Assembly: GCA_947496355.1 (NCBI GenBank)
Contig: CANMCO010000009.1
Location: 176,421-240,420 of the forward strand
DNA length: 64,000 nucleotides
Direction: 5' to 3'
From: an uncultured Aquimarina sp.
GTDB lineage: Bacteria > Bacteroidota > Bacteroidia > Flavobacteriales > Flavobacteriaceae
Below, in pieces: positions 1-9,222 of the stretch (the first letter of the stretch is position 1; every line of letters starts with the position of its first letter). Position numbers and translations under genes: made by a program. A model generated the notes under the pieces. The model was not told the origin of the DNA. It saw nothing but the letters and a program-made list of their open reading frames with translations, and did no database searches.

Positions 1-1457
1 TAATCTGGCGGAACAGTTCCATTAAAGATAGGTGCAAAATGACAAGTTGCGCATTTTGCTTTTCCATTGAAAAGATTAAACCCACTAATTTCCTCTTGCG
101 TAAGTGAGTTTTCTAAATTATTGATATTTCGATCAAATTTAGAATTAAAAGGCGCTAAACTTCTAATATAGCTTGCAATAGCATTTCTGATATCAATATT
201 AGTAATTTCTCTATTTGGATATGATGTTTTGAATGCACTGGTATAATTACTGTCTTTTTTTACAGCTTTTTCTAACGTTTCTAAATTTGTATGAAATTCA
301 TTTTTATTTTCGATCACAGAAATAATTTGACCCTCAAGACTTCCGGCTCTTTTATCATAAAAAAAAGCCTTCTGCAATGCGGCATAGAGTAGGGTTGGTG
401 AATTTCGTGTTACTCCTGTTGCTATTTTCATACCATCTGTAAATGCTTTTTCAGGAATATGGCATGTAGCACAACTTATTTTTTTATCTGCGGATAGATT
501 AGTATCGTAAAATAACTTTTTTCCAAGTGTTACTTTTTCTGATGTTGTTCTTCCTAAATTTTTATCTGAAAAATAGTCAATATTAAATGTGGTCGAGGAG
601 AAAAGAGAGGTAGCATCATTTTTGATCGATAATTCAAATGGGAATTTCACATTCCAGTCATTTACAGTCTTATTCCATAGCTCTAATTGTTTATGAGTGT
701 GGTTTTTGATAAAATGATATCGATCAAAATCATTAAATTCCTCGGATAAATCGATTATTGATTGACCAATCTCATCATTCCAGTTTTCAAATATGGTAGC
801 ATCCTTGAATTCATTTTTATAGAAAGATAAATACGTTCTAAGACTAGCATAAACAGTTTTAGATTCTTCCAAAGAATTTTCTAAAACTGGTGAATCAAAC
901 CCAGTAATTCCCGTTAATGCTATCCTAATGAGTGATTTTCTGAACATCCAAAGAAAGTGGTAAGTTTTAATATGGTCAAAATTAGTATTCGCTTTAATCA
1001 GTTTTAGTCGATTCGATACCAAATTAATATGGTTTAGTATTGCTGTAGTATCTTTTTCTTCTGCAAAAATTTCTTCCTCTAAAACCTGATAACCACTGGG
1101 TTTTTTTATTTTTATGTCGGTGTAATCTTCTTCTTCAATTTTTAGGATGTTAGGCTGGTTTAGAAAACCATAGTTTTCTACATCAAGTGTAGAGAGAATT
1201 GGCTCAATTTTCTTAAAATATTTTCGAGATTCTAAAAAGTTTTTTGCGGCATTATCAACATTACTTTTCGTACTATCCAAAAAGGTAATTGCTATAGAAA
1301 TGTCTTCTATGAATTGATTTTTCATTTGGACATTGACAGGAACTATCTCTGTTTTTTCTTTTCTGGAGCAAGATGATAAAGAAAAACTTAATATGAGAAA
1401 GAGGCTTATTACAAAATAAGCCTCTTTATTATTTTTAAATGATGTGAATAAAATCAT
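1..1457 (-). CDS. Di-haem cytochrome c peroxidase-family lipoprotein, C-terminus beyond window
   Basis: The reading frame is open from an ATG at 1457 down to the window edge (about 485 codons), so the C-terminus is missing. The N-terminus is a lipoprotein signal: basic n-region, hydrophobic stretch ISLFLILSFSLSS, then Cys. Residues of roughly 40-320 show no domain I recognise. A haem-binding CATCH motif lies near residue 332, followed by typical MauG/CCP features (AFTDG, a TRNSPTL stretch, FYDKRAGSLEGQ), and a second CATCH near residue 475. Such periplasmic proteins reduce peroxide or oxidise other substrates with two c-type haems. It starts 4 bases after the stop of the PhoX-like gene, so the two are probably co-transcribed. 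Family call is firm; substrate is unknown. Confidence 0.85.
   Translation of the reverse strand, partial: MILFTSFKNNKEAYFVISLFLILSFSLSSCSRKEKTEIVPVNVQMKNQFIEDISIAITFLDSTKSNVDNAAKNFLESRKYFKKIEPILSTLDVENYGFLNQPNILKIEEEDYTDIKIKKPSGYQVLEEEIFAEEKDTTAILNHINLVSNRLKLIKANTNFDHIKTYHFLWMFRKSLIRIALTGITGFDSPVLENSLEESKTVYASLRTYLSFYKNEFKDATIFENWNDEIGQSIIDLSEEFNDFDRYHFIKNHTHKQLELWNKTVNDWNVKFPFELSIKNDATSLFSSTTFNIDYFSDKNLGRTTSEKVTLGKKLFYDTNLSADKKISCATCHIPEKAFTDGMKIATGVTRNSPTLLYAALQKAFFYDKRAGSLEGQIISVIENKNEFHTNLETLEKAVKKDSNYTSAFKTSYPNREITNIDIRNAIASYIRSLAPFNSKFDRNINNLENSLTQEEISGFNLFNGKAKCATCHFAPIFNGTVPPD
1398..1427 (-). promoter_or_regulatory. Perfect 13-bp hairpin inside the signal-peptide codons
   Basis: Arms 1398-1410 (AAAGAGGCTTATT) and 1415-1427 pair perfectly around a 4-base loop. 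The hairpin sits 30-60 bases inside the cytochrome gene, directly downstream of the PhoX-like gene. It resembles a terminator stem but has only a weak U-run on the minus strand, so partial termination or translational tuning between the two genes is possible (inference). Confidence 0.5.
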
Positions 1458-1461
1458 TGAT

Positions 1462-2925
1462 CTACCTATCTAAACCTTTAATAATATATAACATACTTCC
1501 TTCTTTTCTACTTTCGGCTACGTTTGGATTAGCATTGGGATCTGTAAAAGGAATACCATCAGTTCTTTCCCAACCATGATTTTGGGTAATAAGTAAAAAT
1601 GTTTTATCAACGCCTATAGTTTCAGAAATATCGATCATACCAGTAATCTCCCAGATTCTGTCTGCTGGACCATAACTTTCAGAAGCAGCTTTGATTTGAT
1701 CACATTCTAATACAGTTTTCAAAGCTCCTGTATTTAAATTATATTGATATAATCTTGCATAATGATTGGCCGCTGGCTTGAAGTCCTGAATACCATTTGG
1801 ATCTTCTTGTATATAAGCATAATTTTCTGTTACTAATATATTATCGGGACTATGAAAAGGTTCAGCTTTTCCACCTTCTTTATCACCATCCAATACACAT
1901 ACAATTTTACCAGCTCCAGTAGGATCATTTTCATTTAAAACTACCTTGTATATTCTTCCAGATCTAGTACCTTTTCCTATTAAATCTGGCTTATCTCTAC
2001 CGGTAACGGCAAAATAAACTTCTCTACTATTAGCGGCAGAACCTCTTCTCCAATCAATATCTTCAAGTCGAGAGAATCCCATAACACCTTTTTCTTTAGC
2101 TTCAGCATCTAGTAAGTCAATGTTCTTTTCTGTAAGTTCTATAAACTTTATATCATACTCGGTACCTTCTTGCATATCCATTTCATAGGTAACACCTGGT
2201 GAAGTTACCTTTAAACCATATAGTTTACCACCTTCTACATCACCTCTGTCACCCACATACATTCCTAGTTGTCCTGAAGGGATTTCATTATTACTATTAT
2301 CATCACCAATAAAAACAACAGTTTTGTCTGGGTATGCATTTTTGCCAATAGCAACTGCGTTTTCAGTGGACCATTGTCCCATAGCGGTTAGCATTCTTGG
2401 TACAGAAGCAGTGGATGCATCTTTAAAAGGATCTGTTGCAAAAACTCCCTTAGAGTTACCTCCCCATTCTCCTCCAGAGAGATATATAGGACCAAATCCA
2501 TGTTCTTCTGGGGTAACTAAAGAGCCTGAACATTGTGCAGTATTTGCAGTAGCGACGGCATTAAGAATATATTCACCTTTTGTAGGCATAAAAGTTTCGT
2601 CTAAAGTAATTCTGGCAATAGAATAATCGGCCTCAATATTGTTTATTAATGTAAATGTACCATCTCCGTTACGCAATAATCCGGCACCATCTGCCATTGA
2701 ACCATAGATGAAATTTGGGATATAAGTATCTTCAGAAGATAACAAAGTATAGATTTCGATATCAGAAAATCCAGACATTTTTTCTAAAAACACTGGGGAT
2801 TTAGAATGGTTTTTAAGTTCTATTAGATTTCCCTGATCAGGTCTTTCCGGGCCTTCATCATCATTATTACATGAGACAAATGCCAAAATTGATAATAAAG
2901 TAAATAAGTTAAAGTAATTTTTCAT
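1462..2925 (-). CDS. PhoX-like (DUF839) lipoprotein
   Basis: 487 residues with a lipoprotein signal (hydrophobic stretch ending in FVSC, Cys19). Midway there is a PhoX/DUF839-type segment: a GSAANSREVYFAVTG stretch, then GRIYKVVLNENDP and a FHSPDNILVTENYAYIQEDPNG-like region, the calcium/iron-binding beta-propeller core of PhoX phosphatases. Members hydrolyse phosphoesters or are uncharacterised exported beta-propellers. Here it is tethered to a membrane rather than Tat-exported, as I see no twin-arginine. It is followed after 4 bases by the cytochrome peroxidase-like gene. A TAAATTTG -7-like box lies on the minus strand at 2956-2949. Family assignment is good; enzymatic activity is not shown. 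Confidence 0.75.
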   Translation of the reverse strand: MKNYFNLFTLLSILAFVSCNNDDEGPERPDQGNLIELKNHSKSPVFLEKMSGFSDIEIYTLLSSEDTYIPNFIYGSMADGAGLLRNGDGTFTLINNIEADYSIARITLDETFMPTKGEYILNAVATANTAQCSGSLVTPEEHGFGPIYLSGGEWGGNSKGVFATDPFKDASTASVPRMLTAMGQWSTENAVAIGKNAYPDKTVVFIGDDNSNNEIPSGQLGMYVGDRGDVEGGKLYGLKVTSPGVTYEMDMQEGTEYDIKFIELTEKNIDLLDAEAKEKGVMGFSRLEDIDWRRGSAANSREVYFAVTGRDKPDLIGKGTRSGRIYKVVLNENDPTGAGKIVCVLDGDKEGGKAEPFHSPDNILVTENYAYIQEDPNGIQDFKPAANHYARLYQYNLNTGALKTVLECDQIKAASESYGPADRIWEITGMIDISETIGVDKTFLLITQNHGWERTDGIPFTDPNANPNVAESRKEGSMLYIIKGLDR

Positions 2926-3067
2926 GATTGTGCAAATGTTTGTTTTTACAAATTTAGCACAAGGGGTCTTGCAACTACTTTAAGGAGATGTTTTATGTTT
3001 ATTAAAGAAACATCATCTCAATGTTTAGAATGTAAAGGAATCATTACTTTTTAGAATTGATCTAAAC

Positions 3068-3841
3068 TTAAAATTTTTCGAAAACTCCAAGGCCAAATAA
3101 TGCATAATCATATTTGACCGGGTCATTTGGATCTAGGACTCGTAACTTTTGGTCTAATTCTGCCAATGCTTTCCCGTCATTTTGTTTTCTCGTAAGTAAA
3201 CCTAACTTACGGGCCACATTACCAGAATGTACATCCAGCGGGCATGATAGTTGAGCAGGAGAGAGGCTATTCCAAATTCCTAGGTCGACACCAGCTTTAG
3301 AATCTCTTATCATCCATCTTAAAAACATATTAATTCGCTTTGCAGCAGAGTTTTTGAGGGGATCACTTATGTGTTTTTCTGTTCTGATAGGGTGAGGTAG
3401 AGAGAAAAACTCTTTTTTAAAATGATGAATTGCATTCTGAAGATTGTTCTCTTCATGATATTGTGTAAAGAAGCCTTCCATATCACCATAATTGGTGTAT
3501 AATTCTTTTAGAGCAATTATAAAATAGGATAGATCGATACTATTAAAAGTTCTATGTACAAACCCTTCTAGATAATCTAAATCCGAAGGCTTGTGGTTCA
3601 TTATGTAGTCGTAAGGGCTATTACCTAGAAGATCCATTAACTTGTGTGCATTGGTTAATATGCTTTTTCGGTTACCCCATGAGATTGTTGCTGTCAGGAA
3701 TCCGGAGATTTCAATATCTTCTTTTTGTGCAAAAAGGTGAGGGATTTGAATCGGATCTGTCTCAATGAATTTTGGCTGTTCATAAAAAGCCGCTTTTTCA
3801 TTTAGAAAATCTTTGAGTTCAGATTTGTTAAGTTTTTTCAT
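3068..3841 (-). CDS. TIGR02757 family (DUF2400) protein
   Basis: 257 residues, the usual length of the TIGR02757 family found across Bacteroidota. The C-terminal third has the family signature: CPLDVHSGNVARKLGLLTRK, an NDGKALAELDQKLRVLDPND stretch and a terminal YALFGLGVF. No signal peptide or membrane segment; probably cytoplasmic. The HhH-like pattern around DVH...GLLTRK has suggested a DNA-glycosylase-like fold, but no function is established. It sits 6 bases downstream of the LolD-type ATPase gene on the same strand, so the two probably share a transcript. Confidence 0.85.
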   Translation of the reverse strand: MKKLNKSELKDFLNEKAAFYEQPKFIETDPIQIPHLFAQKEDIEISGFLTATISWGNRKSILTNAHKLMDLLGNSPYDYIMNHKPSDLDYLEGFVHRTFNSIDLSYFIIALKELYTNYGDMEGFFTQYHEENNLQNAIHHFKKEFFSLPHPIRTEKHISDPLKNSAAKRINMFLRWMIRDSKAGVDLGIWNSLSPAQLSCPLDVHSGNVARKLGLLTRKQNDGKALAELDQKLRVLDPNDPVKYDYALFGLGVFEKF

Positions 3842-3847
3842 TAGTGC

Positions 3848-4510
3848 CTAACTAATAATCTTTCCATCTACCATTACTAATTTTCGATCAGCCATATCTG
3901 CCAGCTCTTGGTTATGGGTAACAATAACAAAAGTTTGTCCAAACTCATCTCTAAGCTTAAAAAATAGTTTATGAAGATTCTCTGCAGCTTCGCTATCCAG
4001 ATTTCCTGATGGTTCATCTGCAAAAATTACTTTTGGATTATTAACTAGAGCTCTAGCTACTGCAACGCGCTGTTGTTCGCCTCCAGACAGTTCGTTTGGT
4101 TTATGATCATACCGGTGGGAAAGCCCAAGAAAATCTAGAAGTTCTTTTGCTCTTTTTTCTGCATTAGCTTTTGACGTCTTTTTGATAAAAGCAGGAATAC
4201 AAACGTTTTCTAGCGCTGTAAATTCTGGTAATAATTGATGAAATTGAAAAATAAAACCTAATTGTTCGTTTCTGAATTTTGAAAGTTGTTTTTGAGATAA
4301 TGTGTTGATATTGGATTCATTAATAGACAAATCACTTTCCTTAATTTCGTTGGCGCGATCCAAAGTCCCTAAAATTTGTAACAATGTAGTCTTTCCTGCT
4401 CCTGATGCTCCTACAATAGAAACAATTTCTCCTTGTTTAATATGTAAATCTACACCTTTGAGAACATGAAGCTCTCCGTAATTTTTATGAATATTACTCG
4501 CTTTAATCAT
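3848..4510 (-). CDS. lolD: ABC transporter ATP-binding protein, LolD type
   Basis: 220 residues, one ABC ATPase domain. Walker A is GASGAGKTTL (near residue 34), the signature is LSGGEQQRVAVARAL, Walker B is VIFADEPSGNLDS and the switch His is in VIVTHNQ. The FQFHQLLPEFTALENV region is typical of LolD/MacB-type ATPases that drive lipoprotein release from the inner membrane. No LolC/LolE-like permease lies beside it, so the partner must be elsewhere. It precedes the TIGR02757 gene by 6 bases. ABC class is certain; the Lol role is by family resemblance. Confidence 0.85.
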   Translation of the reverse strand: MIKASNIHKNYGELHVLKGVDLHIKQGEIVSIVGASGAGKTTLLQILGTLDRANEIKESDLSINESNINTLSQKQLSKFRNEQLGFIFQFHQLLPEFTALENVCIPAFIKKTSKANAEKRAKELLDFLGLSHRYDHKPNELSGGEQQRVAVARALVNNPKVIFADEPSGNLDSEAAENLHKLFFKLRDEFGQTFVIVTHNQELADMADRKLVMVDGKIIS

Positions 4511-4563
4511 TTATTTTCAACTTGAAGCAGTGAAAGTAATCAATATCATTAAAACCCCCAACA

Positions 4564-6999
4564 TTATCCTTTAGAAGAACGTTTTAAATTATTGACATCT
4601 ATAAAATATAATACTCTTAAGGATAATGTATGTTGTATTGGTTGACTAAAAAGATTATCTAGACTTTCGGTATAATTCAAAGTCGACAATTCGTCATCAT
4701 TAAAAATTTGATTTCGATAGAGTAGTGTAGCTTCACTTCCAGGAGCAAACCTCCAACTAAAACTTACATCAAGATTCCAGATGTTAAAATTGGTATTCGG
4801 GTTATTTTCTGAGATGTCATAGTCAATTTGTGATCTTGATCCATCATCATTTAATATAAAAAACAAATTATCAGAATAATCAGCAGTGCTCCAGAAGTTT
4901 CTGAACCTTAAATTTATAGCTTTATATGGGTCAAAATTGTAACTCGCACTTAATGAATTTTCTAACGATACTATATCACGTTGACCCAAAAAAACATCAG
5001 TTTCATTATCGTCTATGTACCCAAAATTATCTGATCGATCAAAGTACTCTGACCTCCAGATTAATAATAATTTATCTGAAAAACGATACCTAGGAGAAAC
5101 CTCAATCCTATAAATCTTTTGAGGATCCTCAAACCATTGTCTTGTTCCTGCGCTAACATCATAAGCAAATTTCTTTCTATAATCCGACGAAATAAACATT
5201 CTGCCTCCTAAATTTGAACTAAAAGTAACAAATCTTCCATCTATCCGAGGTTCGAAATAATCTTGTGTTTTTGAGTTTAATGAAGCTGCTCCTCCAAAAC
5301 CCAAACGCTCTCTATTAACAAAGAACCAGTTTGCTCCTACAGAATTTTGAGTTTGAATACTAGGGTTATACAACCTTCTATGTCTTGCAAATACACTAAT
5401 TCTGTAATTATTGAACCATCCTTGCGGTTCAAAAATTTGATAAGATGCGCTTATTCTAAAATTATTGAAGTTGTTTCTGAAATTAACACCAAGGTCATTT
5501 ATATCATATGTCTTATTAGCTAAATCATGGCCAAAGCCGTATCTAATTTTACCTTTGATACGATCAAAATCAATTTCGGAAGCAAAGCCACCAATATTTT
5601 CATTAGATAAATTTACTTGACTGACTATAGTTCTTCCTGTTAAACGATATGAATTAGATTTGTTAGCCAAGTTCCAAGCTAAAGCCGATACATTAGCATC
5701 TCTGAATTTACTCCCTCTACGTATAACACTTGTGTTTATAAGTGAAACAGAAGAGTTTTTATTGAATTGTTGATCAAATACTAATATATTATAATTGGCT
5801 AGCGGTTCTACTTCAACTTTCCTTACATTTCCGGTAATGGTATCGGTAATACTAACTTCTGTTTTTTCTGTAATCGCATTAAAAACTCCAATTCCTAAAT
5901 TATCTTTAGTTCTACCAGAAATTTTTAGAGCATTAAGTAGATTTACCTTAGACGGATTATCTTCGACTTCTTCATTGATGTTTAGATCGTCATCAGATAC
6001 AGATTCTGATGGCCCGCCACCAACACGTCTTGAAAAGAAAATATCTCCTTTATTAAATAATTCTGTACCTTCTGTGAAAAACTGCCTATTCTCTCCAAAA
6101 GTTTGTTCAAAGGGACCTAAATTAAGGCGTACTTCGTCAAAAGCAGCTTGTCCAAAATCAGGAATTAGCGTAGCATCCAATGTAAAACTATCGGTTAAAC
6201 CATATTTGACATCCATTCCTGCACTGAAATCAGTTTCGGTATTTCCGTCAAAATTAGAAACCACGCCTTGTACAAAGGGAAAAAACGTTAATCGTACAGG
6301 AGGGTTAATATTTTCTATACCTTTTACAAGTCCATTGTATTGTGTTTGTTGACCAATTTTGTTATCAATGAAATTCCAGGTATGCGTTTGATTTTTAGAT
6401 TGTAATCTTCTATAAAAATTGATACTCCAATCCTGTACGCTTACTTCAGGAAATCGTAATGCATTATACGGAATCTTGAACTCTGCGTACCATCCTTTTT
6501 CATCAAATGAAACTCTTGCATCAAAAACCACATTATAACTAAAATCTTCATTAAATTGATCAGCTCTTGCATCACCTATTGTTCCTGCACTATTAATAAA
6601 AAATCGAGTCTCATTAATACCATCATTATAAGTGTTTATAGAAATGCTAAAAAAGTCTGCCTGGACAAATACATTGTCTCTCTGACTAAATTGGCGTAAT
6701 ATTTTATCTGGTTCATTGTCATACAGATATGCTGCAAAATAAACAGCCTTATCATCATATGCCATTTTTATCTCTGATTGCAAACTTTTAGGTATTTCGC
6801 CTTCATTACCCGGTTGCCACATCTTAAAATCTCCATATGCCTTAAGATCTTTCCAGACTTCATCATCTAGAATACCATCAATTTTTGGTGGATTACTTAT
6901 TCTTTCAGCAGTAATGTCTTTCTTTTCCTGTGCTAAAGTAGGTAACGAGAATAATAATAAAAATAATACACTAGTTTTGAAGCGTAATTGTATATCCAT
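4564..6999 (-). CDS. DUF5916 outer-membrane protein with CBM9-like N-terminus
   Basis: 811 residues with a cleavable signal ending near LPTLAQ. Residues about 28-230 form a family-9 carbohydrate-binding-like domain (PPKIDGILDDEVWKD, AYDDKAVYFAAYLYD, KGWYAEFKIPYNALRFP). The rest is rich in alternating aromatic/hydrophobic strands, ending in a LSLRVLYFIDVN strand, as expected of a DUF5916 beta-barrel. It is probably an outer-membrane protein that binds or passes a glycan or metabolite; no function is established. It is divergent from msrA with about 145 bases between them; a TAGTTTTG box on the minus strand at 7043-7036 could be its -7 element. Confidence 0.8.
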   Translation of the reverse strand: MDIQLRFKTSVLFLLLFSLPTLAQEKKDITAERISNPPKIDGILDDEVWKDLKAYGDFKMWQPGNEGEIPKSLQSEIKMAYDDKAVYFAAYLYDNEPDKILRQFSQRDNVFVQADFFSISINTYNDGINETRFFINSAGTIGDARADQFNEDFSYNVVFDARVSFDEKGWYAEFKIPYNALRFPEVSVQDWSINFYRRLQSKNQTHTWNFIDNKIGQQTQYNGLVKGIENINPPVRLTFFPFVQGVVSNFDGNTETDFSAGMDVKYGLTDSFTLDATLIPDFGQAAFDEVRLNLGPFEQTFGENRQFFTEGTELFNKGDIFFSRRVGGGPSESVSDDDLNINEEVEDNPSKVNLLNALKISGRTKDNLGIGVFNAITEKTEVSITDTITGNVRKVEVEPLANYNILVFDQQFNKNSSVSLINTSVIRRGSKFRDANVSALAWNLANKSNSYRLTGRTIVSQVNLSNENIGGFASEIDFDRIKGKIRYGFGHDLANKTYDINDLGVNFRNNFNNFRISASYQIFEPQGWFNNYRISVFARHRRLYNPSIQTQNSVGANWFFVNRERLGFGGAASLNSKTQDYFEPRIDGRFVTFSSNLGGRMFISSDYRKKFAYDVSAGTRQWFEDPQKIYRIEVSPRYRFSDKLLLIWRSEYFDRSDNFGYIDDNETDVFLGQRDIVSLENSLSASYNFDPYKAINLRFRNFWSTADYSDNLFFILNDDGSRSQIDYDISENNPNTNFNIWNLDVSFSWRFAPGSEATLLYRNQIFNDDELSTLNYTESLDNLFSQPIQHTLSLRVLYFIDVNNLKRSSKG

Positions 7000-7144
7000 G
7001 AAATTGTAATAAAAACCTTACTTTTTTGTTAGTTGCAAAACTAAGTTTGTAAAGGTATATGTCATACTAATGAAAAGTTAAAAAGAAAAAAATGGGTTTG
7101 TATATATGTATTTTCGCTGAACATAAGCTATTTTTAATCTTGCT

Positions 7145-7702
7145 ATGAAAGAAAAAGATATGGAAACTGCGGTTTTGGCAGGTGGTTGTTTTTGGTGTAC
7201 CGAAGCCGTTTTTCAACGCGTTGATGGTGTAGAGAAAGTGATATCCGGATATACAGGAGGCACTATTAAAAATCCGGCGTATAGGGAGATCACGACGGGT
7301 AGGACAGGACATGCCGAAGCTATCATGATTGAATATAACTCTGATATTATCACGTTTAAAGAATTACTAGATATTTTTTTTGTTACTCATGACCCAACTA
7401 CATTAAATCAACAAGGTGCCGATCGTGGTACGCAATATCGAAGTGCTATTTTTTATGTAAATGATGAACAGCGCAAGATTGCTGAAGAAATGATATTAAA
7501 TCTTGGTAAAGAAAAAGTGTTTAAAGATCCTATTGTTACACAGGTAGATAAATATGAAGCATTCTATAATGCAGAGCATTATCACCAAGATTATTACAAT
7601 CAGAATAGTAATCAGGGATATTGCCAGTTTGTGATTAATCCAAAACTTGATAAATTGCAGGCTACATTTAAGGAAAAATTAAAAAAGGAAAAACAGAATT
7701 AG
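7145..7702 (+). CDS. msrA: Peptide-methionine (S)-S-oxide reductase
   Basis: 185 residues. The GGCFWCTEAVFQ motif puts the catalytic Cys at residue 15 with the conserved Phe-Trp and Glu after it; YRSAIFY, EAFYNAEHYHQDY and the terminal YCQFVINPK region complete the MsrA fold. It reduces methionine-S-sulfoxide in proteins. Met6 (7160) is an alternative start; both leave the domain intact. There is no MsrB domain. The folE gene follows after 5 bases, so the pair is probably one transcript. Confidence 0.95.
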   Translation: MKEKDMETAVLAGGCFWCTEAVFQRVDGVEKVISGYTGGTIKNPAYREITTGRTGHAEAIMIEYNSDIITFKELLDIFFVTHDPTTLNQQGADRGTQYRSAIFYVNDEQRKIAEEMILNLGKEKVFKDPIVTQVDKYEAFYNAEHYHQDYYNQNSNQGYCQFVINPKLDKLQATFKEKLKKEKQN

Positions 7703-7707
7703 TTACT

Positions 7708-8304
7708 ATGCCATATAAAAACTTTGAAGAGTACAACATACAGGTTACTGATGATATTCAAGAGAAATTTAAATCTATTATCAGTGATTTGGGAGAAGAC
7801 ACTGCAAGAGAAGGAATACAAAAAACGCCAGAACGAGCTGCAAAAGCTTTACAATTTCTAACACAAGGATATAATCAGGATCCTGCAGAAATTCTTAGAG
7901 GTGCTATGTTCAAGGAGGATTATGATGATATGGTAATCGTTAAAGACATCGAATTATATTCACTTTGCGAACACCATATGCTGCCTTTTTTTGGTAAAGC
8001 TCATGTTGCATATATTCCTGATGGACATATAGTTGGATTGAGTAAAATACCTAGAATTGTAGATGTTTTCGCAAGAAGAATGCAAGTACAGGAGCGCTTA
8101 ACACATGATATTCTTGAATGTATTAATAATACTCTGAAACCACAAGGAGTCGCAGTTGTAATTGAAGCTTCTCATATGTGTATGATGATGCGTGGAGTGC
8201 AGAAACAGAATTCTGTAACAACCACTTCTGGTTTTAGAGGTCAATTTGAAAAAATAGAAACACGGACAGAATTTTTAAGATTGATCACTGCAGATTTAGG
8301 ATAA
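7708..8304 (+). CDS. folE: GTP cyclohydrolase I
   Basis: 198 residues, normal FolE length. Zinc ligands are visible in LYSLCEHHMLPFFGKAH (Cys and His) and in the later SHMCMMMRGVQKQ; the VGLSKIPRIVDVFARR and NSVTTTSGFRG stretches are family hallmarks. It converts GTP to 7,8-dihydroneopterin triphosphate at the head of folate and pterin synthesis in the cytoplasm. It lies 5 bases after msrA. Confidence 0.97.
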   Translation: MPYKNFEEYNIQVTDDIQEKFKSIISDLGEDTAREGIQKTPERAAKALQFLTQGYNQDPAEILRGAMFKEDYDDMVIVKDIELYSLCEHHMLPFFGKAHVAYIPDGHIVGLSKIPRIVDVFARRMQVQERLTHDILECINNTLKPQGVAVVIEASHMCMMMRGVQKQNSVTTTSGFRGQFEKIETRTEFLRLITADLG

Positions 8305-8373
8305 TATCCTTGTTTGGAACACAATTTGTATTATTCATAATATATAAAACTTAATTAACCCCAAATTACTATT

Positions 8374-8673
8374 ATGGCAAAAGATAAATACAAAAAACTA
8401 GGGCTAAGTTTGCTCTTTGACGGACTCGGGATGGTTACCTATATTATTCCAGGAATTGGAGAGTTTGGAGATATTTTATGGGCACCATTGTCTGGTTGGC
8501 TAATGACAAGAATGTACAAAGGAAATATTGGTAAAGCAGCTGGAGTTTTTACGTTCGTAGAAGAAGCATTACCAGGTTTGGATATTATACCAACATTTAC
8601 GATAATGTGGGTGTATACTTATGTTATTAAAAAGGAAAAGGTTGAAGATATAATTGATGTAGATATCACTTAA
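8374..8673 (+). CDS. Small membrane protein, unknown
   Basis: 99 residues. Hydrophobic stretches at about 10-30 (LSLLFDGLGMVTYIIPGIG), 35-45 and 68-88 (TFTIMWVYTYVI) suggest two or three membrane segments with charged ends. The sequence has the look of conserved flavobacterial small membrane proteins, but I recognise no named family. Its TAA stop shares the bases TTAA with the stop of the convergent DUF6787 gene. It lies 69 bases downstream of folE and may be read from the same transcript. Confidence 0.65.
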   Translation: MAKDKYKKLGLSLLFDGLGMVTYIIPGIGEFGDILWAPLSGWLMTRMYKGNIGKAAGVFTFVEEALPGLDIIPTFTIMWVYTYVIKKEKVEDIIDVDIT

Positions 8674-9191
8674 TCCTTAAGAAAACGAGCAAATCCCATT
8701 CTGCTTAACATCTTCTTTTCAAAGTTCCAGAAAAATTTAAATTGGCCAAATAACCATCCTACTATCAATAACAGTATTTGGTAAATAGGAAATACAAGTA
8801 ATATTCTTATGGGCCAGTAAATCCAACCACTCGTATTCTCCCCGTCAATACCAAGAAAAGAAATAATAGGGTCAGAGATTCTAGCAGCGGTTGACCCGGT
8901 TATAGCGAAGACTATGAATATTGCAATAAGCTCCCATCTATAAGTAACAGCCCATTTGTTCTCAAGGACATTAAAAAGTTTTAGCGTAATGAATAGGAGG
9001 ATAGCAAATAGGAAGATGGTAAAAGACGATAGTAGCCCAATAAACTCAGGACTGGGTTGAGAAAGACCAATTGCACTCAAAATATATTTACTGATTAAAT
9101 AAGCAGAAAAAATTAAACTACTTAATCCTAATAAAGGAAACACTAATTGCCAACTAGATTTGATTTCCCAACGTTCCTTAAACTTTTGCAT
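8670..9191 (-). CDS. DUF6787 family membrane protein
   Basis: About 173 residues starting at the Met of MQKFKERWEIKSSWQ; the ORF extends five codons upstream (9206), but the family usually begins as chosen. Three or four hydrophobic segments are visible (LVFPLLGLSSLIFSAYLI, LLSSFTIFLFAILLFITL, ELIAIFIVFAITGSTAA, PIRILLVFPIYQILLLIVGW). The K-x-RW opening and the VFAITGSTAA segment fit DUF6787 as I remember it. Function unknown. It is 31 bases downstream of the DUF6146 gene, probably in one operon, and converges on the preceding gene. Confidence 0.7.
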   Translation of the reverse strand: MQKFKERWEIKSSWQLVFPLLGLSSLIFSAYLISKYILSAIGLSQPSPEFIGLLSSFTIFLFAILLFITLKLFNVLENKWAVTYRWELIAIFIVFAITGSTAARISDPIISFLGIDGENTSGWIYWPIRILLVFPIYQILLLIVGWLFGQFKFFWNFEKKMLSRMGFARFLKD

Positions 9192-9222
9192 GCCGCAAAA
9201 ATACAATTAAAAAGTACGTAAA

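Noticed and set aside
2324..2626. Plus-strand ORF inside the PhoX-like gene
   Set aside because: Shadow of a well-supported lipoprotein gene on the other strand, without a recognisable domain.
5795..6352. 185-codon plus-strand ORF inside the DUF5916 gene
   Set aside because: Composition is low-complexity Ser/Thr/Pro and it lies antisense to a strong family match.
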